A stretch of DNA of 64,000 bases from Mantis religiosa (Eukaryota > Arthropoda > Insecta > Mantodea > Mantidae): NCBI GenBank assembly GCA_030765055.1, contig CM060947.1:64889656-64953655 (forward strand), given 5' to 3'. Made by a program: the position numbers and the translations under genes. Under the pieces are notes generated by a model. It had not been told where the DNA came from. It saw only the letters and a list, made by a program, of their open reading frames with translations, and did not search any database. Shown here piece by piece: positions 56,200 to 64,000 of this stretch. Each line of letters begins with the position of its first letter. Within the stretch, counting starts at the first letter, position 1.

Positions 56200-56353
56200 A
56201 TTATTTTAGTTAATTGATGGAAATTAATCATTTCTCCACACTAGGCGTATATAGGCTAAGGTTTTTGATAGAGTCAACATGAACATCTATCAAAAGCCTT
56301 AGCATATATACGGTGTGGAAAATTATTAATTTTCATCAATTAACTAAAATAAT
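56200..56353. repeat. Hairpin formed by inverted SINE2 ends
   Basis: The arm at 56200-56271 (TTTTAGTTAATTGATGG, CCACACTAGGCGTATATAGG, CTAAGGTTTTTGATAG) is complementary to 56287-56353 with few mismatches around a 15-nt loop. Both arms match the 3' end of SINE2 (compare 32100-32165), so two SINE2 ends meet head-to-head here. A transcript would fold into a stem of about 65-70 bp. Confidence 0.8.
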
Positions 56354-56585
56354 AAGAGTTAAAGATGAAGCCTGGGACTTAAGTACTTACGATAGTAAGT
56401 CACCACAAACGGTGTATCTCGGATGCGAGAGCCTCTAGTGGTCTACCGGAGAATTTAATGTCAGAACGGTACGTTGGCCATGGTAGCTCAAAGGTTAAGA
56501 GCGACTGGACGGAAACCAGGAGATCCGTGGTTCGAATGCCGGCCATGGCATTGAATTTTTCAGGTTGACTCCATCGATTTTGCCT
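56354..56585 (+). mobile_element. SINE2, unit 6
   Basis: A divergent leader (GATGAAGCCTGGGACTTAAG, TGGTCTACCGGAGAATTTAA) is followed by TTGGCCATGGTAGCTCAAAG (A box) and GGTTCGAATGCCGG (B box), ending CAGGTTGACTCC. It continues from the hairpin. Confidence 0.75.
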
Positions 56586-58035
56586 AAGTTTTCAATTCGT
56601 GTATAACTGTATGCATTTACGTAGTAATTTCACCTTCTCAATGCAATTAATTACAATTCATTCAAACAAAGGTTGAATCCTGCTTAATACATTAACATGC
56701 TGTACGTTGAAATGAGAGGTAATTTATAAGATGAACGAAATTACATAAAAAAGGTAAATGTAACTGCTTACGCCAGGTTTAAAGGAATTACTTAAACTGG
56801 CGATCTGCGTTTTCAATGCAAATTTGACAGCTGCGAAGGAACGACTGTCGTACTGTGTCCAAAAGGTATTATTACACTGGCTAAACAAAATAACCTTTAT
56901 AGTTAGGAATCATTTCATTTCTTCCTCTTATAATTTTCGTATAAACAGACGAGGGAAAAAATGAACTATAGTACAGGAATCGAAAAAATGACCTATATAC
57001 CAGTTTCACAACTTGGGCTTTCCCAACTTTTTTAAAACAAAAATCAAAATATATTTCTTAGAAAACATATTTTATAGGCCAATAAAACTCAAATCTGAAA
57101 TTTAATTTAAAAATTGTGAGCACTATGTCATAAAGAGCATTTTTAAATAAAGTAATTGAATTTCTGATTTAAAACACGTAATTTAGGGGCAAGGTAACTC
57201 AGCTATGTGTAACAAACTTTGCAAGCAACTTATTTATGTAGATGCACGGTGTGGTTAAACATTCAAAACGCTTTAACTTTTGGAAAATAACTGATAAGGC
57301 GTTTCCTTAAGATATGTGCTTCATCTTGAGGGTGAATGGGAAAGTTGGAAAGAAGGAAGGATGAAGGATGAAGGAGGTAATAGTTATACTTCGGTAGAAA
57401 ACTTATTCAATCATGAAATTCTACAAGTTTTAACTCTTATTTGCCTGTGCTAATGGCTGAGAACTATTTTCGTTTTGTTGCACCGTTATGAATCTATTTC
57501 GTGGAATTCAGTGAATATTTGAGTGTAGTTTAGTTCTTTAATTTAGAAGCGATTTTTTCATCGCCTGTTCTTCTGCAGGATTCTAATTTAACACATACAC
57601 ATTTCGCATTGCAGAGCGCTAAATTGGAAAACGTTTCTGATGTCATTTAAAATGCAATGACTAGTGCACCTGACCCAGCAGCTGGAATTGGCGAACGAGA
57701 GTTTGTGAGTGAGTGGGATGCCTTTGGAATGAAATGAATGCAATATTTACAAACTACTGCACATACAGTCTGTTATGTTCCCTTCCAAAACATTTAAAAT
57801 AGTTACTACATAGCTCATATTAAAGTATTGGTAGAGAGTATATGAAATGGCGTTAGTTTTTTACCCCATGTATGACCCTTACATACTTCAATTAAATATT
57901 CACTATCGTACACAAGTGCTTTATGTGCCACTCCTATACAAAGTTTCTTTTAATACTTCAAATACATGCAGCCATCTTGTGCCTCACACCTACCAAGATG
58001 TATTGAAGCTACCACCCCAGGAGGAGGAAATGAAG
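56586..58035. other. No recognisable gene or repeat
   Basis: AT-rich, with a GGAAGAAGGAAGGATGAAGG purine-rich patch near 57340-57380. The frame at 57847-58038 has no known motif. Confidence 0.45.
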
Positions 58036-58627
58036 TAAAGGAACGGCATACCCCAGGCAGATAGGCCACAGATGTGCGCCGCAGTTCCTGACACTGGAAC
58101 TGGATTACATCGGAGGGGAATCGGCACGGTCAACCAGACTTTGCTCATTGTACCTATGAACCAAGTGAGGGATCCCCGGAAGGAAGGATGAGGCGAGAGA
58201 AGACAGAGGGAGCCACTACAGTACAGAGGGCAGGGTCCCTATATTTTATTTAGATGGACGCTTCCCCCAGCAGTCCAGGACGACGTACATCTTACCCTTC
58301 TGTGGTTCGGAAACAGTCGCACTAAGAGACCTGGGCTCGGAGACCGGCAACTGATCTAGCAGAGGAACAAGTGGTTTACCCTTCATGCCATACACCGCTA
58401 AGACACCCACCGACACGTCTACCCTGAAACAGATCACCCGTTGTATGATGATATGAAATTACAATGGAGATGAAATGAAGGGTCAGGAAATTCGGAGGAT
58501 GTACGCCAGGCGACCCGGGAGTACCCTCGAAAAGCCCGTAGGTCAGATAAGTTAGCCACGGGAACTGAACTCGGGTCTCCCGAAAGTGGGCCAAAGACGA
58601 AACCGCCTAAGCCAAGCCGCTCGGTTA
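58036..58627 (-). mobile_element. SINE4 (tRNA-derived), copy 3, longest copy
   Basis: On the minus strand it starts ACCGAGCGGCTTGGCTTAGG, with B box GAGTTCAGTTCCCG, then TACTCCCGGGTCGCCTGGCG and ATTTCATATCATCATAC. The distal part GCCCTCTGTACTGTAGTGGC, CCTCATCCTTCCTTCCGGGG and GTGCCGATTCCCCTCC matches 47.64-47.76 kb. This defines a family unit of about 590 bp. Confidence 0.75.
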
Positions 58628-60735
58628 CGTTTCGCTACTGGATTGTTCTAGTGAGAACGCTATCGACCAAGCCGTGGTCAGGTGTTCACGGGGAGTATTC
58701 TTTCGTTTGACCAAAAATCCACGTCTTCTTTAGGGCACCGCAGTATGCCACGAAATCTAGAACCACACCAAAAATTTGAGAATAACGAGTATGCAAGGGA
58801 AATAAGGGAAAAGAATTCATGACAGATGAAAAGTCACACCATTTTTTTCTAATTATCACGAAAAACCGAAAAGGAAACAGAAGGTCACAGTGAATGGTAG
58901 GGTAGCAATCAATGAATCTCCAGATGTGATCCCAAGCGAAAACTCGGAACATTTTCACTCTGATTTATTCTGTACTTTGGGTTCCATTTGGCCAGAGACT
59001 GTTCCTATGATGTCTGCTGAGCAGCAGATCCGTATTTGATCTCCACATACCTGTAGGAATGTTCCCCATGCTAAACACTGTGAGACCAAAGAGAAGCAAC
59101 AGTGGCTCTCGTTACAAAAACCGTATCTCAACATATGCTTATCGCATACTCCATGCCTTCTGTATGGACGAGAGAGTACGATCTACAAACTGTCATTTGC
59201 CCATCTTCGACTGCAGCGCTATATGCGTTTGATTTTAGCTAGCAGTTAGCAGTAAACAGTGAAACAAAGGCAAGGACTGCTGTTTTTCAAGTTATTTGAT
59301 GAATACTGAAAAGCTGTAACAGATTTAAATTTTTATACAATATCGCTCGAGTTTACTTATTATTCTACTGTGTTCTTTGTCTCCCGATCACTTGTTCTAT
59401 CCTTTCTAATACCTTCCCACCTCCCTTCCCTTTTTGTACCCCCTGTTTTCTTTTTTCACACACTTTTTCGACCAGCTTCGTTCCTGGCCCTTTGGTCACT
59501 TCCATCTCTCCATCTCACTCAATTTCTCTTAATCCGCCCCTCCCTCCCTCTCTCTTTCTCTCTTTGAATAACGTATCCTATAATGTCAACCGAGTTACTA
59601 GGTTAAGGCTCACAAAGGCTGTATTTACTTTGCTGTTGAAAACATGGCTGGTTATTTTTTAAAGACGCTAGTTTTTATGTTCAAAAATACTTTGAACCAC
59701 TAGCGTCAATCACAAACTACATATGTTTTTTCTCTCCGAGCTATTTAAAGCTTAAACATGACAACTTTATGCTCAACACTCGACTTTGAATTTTGTAACG
59801 CTTTGGCATTACAATGCTCTATGCAAAATAGAAATGGATTGTAAACAATGTGAAAAAGGGAAAATGCAAGTTTTGGGCACTGTAATTTCAATAATTGATA
59901 GGTATTAGTATTTATTATATGTATATTAAATGTGCTAGAAATGCAATCCTTATACTTGTATTTGGGCACCATGTGACAGGATTTTGAAATCATATATCTA
60001 AGAACTGCAAGACTTTCAAATGCCACGCAATAAATAAGCTTATTTTATCAGTGTATTGCAAGGATACGCACCTATCTTGTATAAACGTTTAAATGAGAAA
60101 TGAATAGTTTATGAGAAGTACGTCCTGAAATTTTACATTGGCATAATTTAGCTAATGATATCACTGACAGCTGACCAAGAAAACTAAAAAAAAGAAGCTA
60201 AGGTTTTCATAATTAATCAGTATGACTTCCGAACACTAGAGAATATGTTAAATTTAAATCAGTAATTAACTCAAGGTAAAATTAGGCAGCTCTGCTCACA
60301 TTATTATACATATATGTTATAAACTTCAGATATAGGTTCCTCATACAAAAGAAGGAAATCATTTCATATGAATGTATGTCCCATAATCCTTGTTTTTCGT
60401 CTTATTCCAGTCACAATGAAAGTTTGAATACAACGGCCTTTGAGGTCCAACTTCAATGCTTCATTTCTCTGTGCACTCATAGAAGGCTTTGAGCTCTTGT
60501 ACATACTATATACGGTAGATGGCGAAGTGTTGCCAGGGAGACTTGTTTACGTTTTGTCATTTGCTATCAGCCTGTCTTCAACGTTTCAATTGTGTACATG
60601 CACGTGTTTTGTTCCATCATGTCTGGGTATTCATTTCATGAACAGGCAGAAATAAATAACTTTATAGTTTAGAATAATTATAATTAATATACATTTTGTG
60701 CAACAGTACTTAGTAAAAAACTAAACATTAGTTCT
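58628..60735. other. No gene seen; CT-rich patch
   Basis: 59388-59570 is pyrimidine-rich on the plus strand (runs such as CCCTCCCTCCCTCTCTCTTT). The rest is AT-rich with no recognised motif. Confidence 0.45.
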
Positions 60736-60746
60736 TCTCGTAAGCT

Positions 60747-60975
60747 TGCCCGTCTCGGTAGCGTAGACGGTAGTGTCTACCTCACGTTTCAGAGGTCCCG
60801 AGTTCGAATCTCGGTCAGAGTGAGTTACCTGGAAAAGTTTTTCCGGGGTTTTCCCTTATTCTTAAAGACGAATGTCATGTAACTCTAAGCTCTCCGGACC
60901 GTGGGCTCATTTGAGCTTCATTTCACCCATTCTATTCATCGTCCGATATGACTTAACGTTGGAGGACGTAAATTA

Positions 60976-61014
<39 letters not shown>
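60747..61014 (+). mobile_element. SINE3, copy 4, young: 38-nt poly(A) and perfect TSD
   Basis: GCCCGTCTCGGTAGCGTAGA and B box GAGTTCGAATCTCGG form the tRNA-like promoter. The body GAGTTACCTGGAAAAGTTTT, TTCATTTCACCCATTC and CATCGTCCGATATGACTTAA ends in an uninterrupted poly(A) at 60977-61014. The 11-bp TSD TCTCGTAAGCT is perfect at 60736-60746 and 61015-61025. The long pure poly(A) points to a recent insertion. Confidence 0.95.
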
Positions 61015-61017
<3 letters not shown>

Positions 61018-61025
61018 CGTAAGCT

Positions 61026-61179
61026 CAGTTTTCACATGACTATTACCTCCTTTATTACAAAATTAACTACTGTAATTCGGGAAATTATTGTATTACAGGT
61101 TCTTAGATTATCAGGATCTGAAGATAGTGTTTTAGTTAAAATCTTTGACTGTTCAGGGAGGGTATGTAGGGGAGCTCCT
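61026..61179. other. AT-rich spacer
   Basis: Nothing recognised between SINE3 and family A. Confidence 0.5.
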
Positions 61180-61352
61180 GCGTCCCTTCAGTTGCTTTAG
61201 TGCGCAGAGCACTGCGCACCCTTAGCACTCGTGGTACCTCTGACGTTACTAGAGGAACCTCGGGCCGAACATTCGAGCCCCTCCCGTAGGGGAGTTGTTC
61301 GGATTGGGTTGCACTCGAGGGGTAGTGTGCTCCCGACACCCACGGGAAATTG
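61180..61352 (+). repeat. Family A retroposon, copy 5, 5' third only
   Basis: GTCCCTTCAGTTGCTTTAGT, CTCGTGGTACCTCTGACGTT, AGAGGAACCTCGGGCCGAAC, GTTCGGATTGGGTTGCACTC and CCCGACACCCACGGGAA match the 5' part of copies 1 and 3. Similarity ends abruptly near 61352. Confidence 0.72.
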
Positions 61353-62820
61353 GGTATAGCAGCCTCGTCCATTCCATCCCACGCGACATCAAACTTTCCC
61401 TTCTGACCACACTTCTTCACATGTAAGCAATTATAAGGGTTTTCCACCCTTAAACATATTGGTGGTCCTTCTTAATACGTTCACCAAGTTAGACCGCTGT
61501 TGCAATATTTTTCATGTGTCCTCAGTAATTATCTTAGACTGTGCAAACGTGCTTCTTATGTGTGCTAATTAAGCTTATATTTATAGAAGTTACATTGTGT
61601 TTTACTTAGTGTAGTTTTATAAAGTTACTAGTGTTTAATAGTTATTAGCACTTAGTACCTGCGTAATTTAATTAGGATGTGGAGACCGTGGGTATCGAAC
61701 CTAACATGGATTTCCGTTCATAGTTGTAATATATACCTAAAAGTATTTCTAACCTTTCTCGAGTTCTAAAGCGTTTACGACATTTAATTATTATGCGGAA
61801 TGTACGTGATTATTTATTTAAATTGTGTTTAGCAGAAGCCCCCCACCAAAAAAAAAGAAAGAAATTACACTGCTTAACTTTATTCAAACTTGAAAAATTA
61901 GCAGACATCCTTGTAAAAAACCTTCCAGTATTTGAAAAGAGTAATAGAGTTTCCTTACTAATTTTCTTTAATTCCTTGGTTGTCTTTTTTAAACTTTGAA
62001 TTATTTATTGTTTTGTTAAATCAACAGAATAAAGGAATAGAATAAAGGAAAACGTTTTAGGATAAATCGGCTCACGATTGCAATAAATAAAGCTGCAACG
62101 TGCAATCTTTGCTTATAAATTATTATTAACTACCAGAATATCCAAAGTGCTTCTTTAATTTGCAAGTGAATATCCTTCACAAATTCATGCACACTGATGC
62201 AATTCAACCCCTTTAAAATTGTAATGATGTTTTACTAAACTTCATTAGATATTATGCTAATAATATGCATTTAGTTCTTGTACGTAATAGAAGTACTAAT
62301 ACCATAACAGCATAGGTAACATACCATACCATACCATAAAATCATAGGTATCTCTTTTCAGTTATGTTATAAAGAGTTGTAACATTATGTATTGTAGGAA
62401 ACATTAATCATTTAAAATGTATTTGAAAAGACCAATGACGAATTCTTACAGTGAATTCTGCTTTACTTATTTATGTATATTTTGCCTCTAAACGTTATTT
62501 TAAACAACGGCAACCCTGGGTATTCTCAGCAGTAAACACGTGCCTAACATTTTTCACTTCTGACCCCGGTTGGTGTAAAGTCTGTTTAGTCAGCGCGTGT
62601 GCACATCGGCCTCTGCCTTTGACGAACCCTTATAATAGTTTTACAACCCCCGACCCTCCTTCTCCCAGATCTTTCTGCAAGGTTGCCACCTCTCTCGATA
62701 CGTCATGGGTATCGTACGAGGTTTCGCCTTATGTCTATTACTGCGAAACTTCCTTAGTTTTGACATATATATATCGCCAAGCTACAATTATACTGGATTC
62801 CATAATAACCCTTATCTTAT
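61353..62820. other. No recognisable gene
   Basis: AT-rich with a short ATACC/CATAC tandem near 62320-62337. The 157-codon plus frame at 62451-62924 partly overlaps the antisense of the DDE relic and shows no motif, so I do not call it a gene. Confidence 0.45.
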
Positions 62821-63260
62821 TCAAAGTGTGGTATTTGAAACCCTGCTCAGGCCACGCAAAGTGCAGTGCCTATAAGGAAAATCACAAATTTCTTGCAAAT
62901 GTACAACCAATTCGTCTAAGGTAGGCGCTCTACCTTTTGCATAGAATCTATAAATTTCTCGACAAATTAAATCGCATGTGAAATTATCTACTTTAGAGAA
63001 ACGTTTCCTTTTGTTTTCACACTTGATCGGCTTCTTTGGTATTCCTTTCGTCACAATATTTCTTCCTGTATTTGTGTGAATACCCAGAATTTATCATCAG
63101 GTTCATTGCATGACGCCTTACCAAGATTATTTGTCAGCACATATTTATATGTGTTCAAAACAAGCGCTTGAATTTGGGTAGAAACAGTTCCCGTTATAAC
63201 TTTGTTTTTTGAGGCTTTTCCACTAATACAACTCAGCCCAGTTATTCACACTGTCTTCAC
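62821..63260 (-). pseudogene. DDE-transposase-like relic, N-terminal HTH part
   Basis: The minus-strand frame at 63054-62821 gives KRKRFSKVDNFTCDLICREI, YRFYAKGRAPTLDELVVHLQ and DFPYRHCTLRGL. This resembles the VDDFD-x-x-x-IRRxIHxFY...PTLxKLL...TLRxxL block of insect proteins that join a helix-turn-helix region to a DDE domain. Upstream (63060-63260) pieces like VITGTVSTQIQALVLNTYKY and VLTNNLGKASC fit the first helix-turn-helix of the same family seen at 19.8 kb. A stop before MTKG and loss of everything after TLRGL leave only the DNA-binding part. Confidence 0.45.
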
Positions 63261-63664
63261 TTTGATTATTTTCACGTGACTGAAGGTTATCTACTACTTC
63301 AGTTGCACTTACCATTGCATTTCTATCCTACGATCTCCACATGGTGACACACAACGAATTTCTGCACGTAATGAAACAGATCAACTGGAAGTTGGAACTT
63401 TGGCAACTGAGACTCCACGTGGAGTAGACATACGACCGTCACTTCGAGAAAATCAGGGTTGCTATTGGTCCTCAACGACAGTGTTCCAATTCTGAAATGT
63501 GAAGATAGATTTATGACGTTCATTAGTGGGCGGGAGGCTCAGGTTCCTTGACTCCAAACTGCACATGCGTTAACTAAACAGACTTTATCCTAAGATTTTT
63601 ATGACATTGTGGTTAAGGGGAAGAACAGTTTGTTCCCTACAAAGAGAGCCGGTTGGGGATGCTT
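63261..63664. other. No recognisable gene or repeat
   Basis: The short minus frame at 63323-63523 has no known motif. Confidence 0.45.
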
Positions 63665-64000
63665 TAAGCGCGGTCACTATACCTCCGGCCAGGCTACGAC
63701 CGCCCGGAGGGGGTAGAGTGTTGCCTTATAAGTCCTGAGTACTAGCCTGCAGAGCTAGTAGAAGTTGTGCTAGATCACGAGGCGGCCCCATCGAGGTTTT
63801 CGGTAGTCTTCTCTGCGGGGTTGACGCGCGTAAGTGGCGTATCCAGTTCCATCCCGTCTTGACGTATTTGTCAACGGGGGTCTTTTTAAAAAATCAGGTA
63901 TTGCCCTATGGAAAGAGCCCTGGAGTATCCATCGCTCCCTTGTTGAAGGAGGCCAGGGTCTTTGTACCTACGGTTCGTGGACTGATTGGTTAGAACCTCT
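63665..64000 (+). mobile_element. Family A retroposon, copy 6, cut by window end
   Basis: Starts around TATACCTCCGGCCAGGCTAC and continues through CTGCAGAGCTAGTAGAAG, GGTTGACGCGCGTAAGTGGC, TTGCCCTATGGAAAGAGCC and TTAGAACCTCT at the last base. It shares the CCTCCGG-x-CAGGCTACG segment with copy 2, so these two form one subfamily. Confidence 0.72.

Noticed and set aside
62451..62924. A 157-codon plus-strand ORF
   Set aside because: No motif is seen and it overlaps the antisense of a DDE transposase relic.

Overview
This window looks like intergenic or intronic DNA from a large, AT-rich, repeat-rich insect genome. I found no host protein-coding gene, rRNA, functional tRNA or CRISPR array that I can support. 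The evidence is the kind of decayed elements present: several mariner families (DD34D transposases, TA targets), a Tc1/mariner-superfamily element of the DUF4817 type, a piggyBac remnant, Penelope-like elements with a GIY-YIG endonuclease, 5'-truncated non-LTR retrotransposons, and at least five dispersed retroposon families, most with tRNA-like heads. The mix and the LINE C-terminal motifs suggest a cockroach/termite-type or other polyneopteran insect. That assignment is inference and not proven by the window.

Layout. 0-5 kb: a GC-rich ~520-bp retroposon ('family A'), then the 3' end of a LINE running into an ~840-bp perfect (TTA)n tract. 5-9 kb: two Penelope-like copies, one a pseudo-LTR inverted-repeat insertion with a 13-bp target-site duplication (TSD), the other keeping the GIY-YIG endonuclease; both carry hammerhead-ribozyme-like motifs. 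9-14 kb: a mariner interrupted by a SINE, tRNA-headed SINE pieces and a second family A copy. 15.9-17.5 kb: a ~720-bp (ATGT)n tract at the 3' end of a minus-strand LINE. 18-19 kb: head-to-tail and head-to-head SINE2 units. 19.8-28.4 kb: a DDE relic, a LINE fragment, a second mariner of the first family, SINEs, a LINE fragment with a perfect 15-bp TSD, and a piggyBac relic. 31-35 kb: SINEs, then one mariner inserted in another. 38-44 kb: SINE1, a small hairpin repeat, and a mariner with an inverted duplicate of its 5' end plus a nested SINE1. 45.9-50.5 kb: SINE5, family A, SINE4, and a mariner interrupted by family A with a 15-bp TSD. 51-64 kb: SINE3, the DUF4817-type element, a SINE2 copy with a ~70-bp hairpin, SINE4, a young SINE3 with a 38-nt poly(A) and perfect TSD, another DDE relic and two more family A copies.

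All coding remnants are broken by stops, frameshifts, truncation or nested insertion, so they do not act together as a pathway. The nesting gives relative ages: mariners are older than the SINE1 or family A copies inside them, and the outer mariner at 33.2-35.3 kb is older than the one inside it. The strongest signals for follow-up are the Penelope hammerhead-like motifs, family A as an apparently tRNA-less retroposon with TSDs, the internally deleted mariner subfamily shared by two loci, the SINE2 multimers, and microsatellites at retroelement 3' ends.
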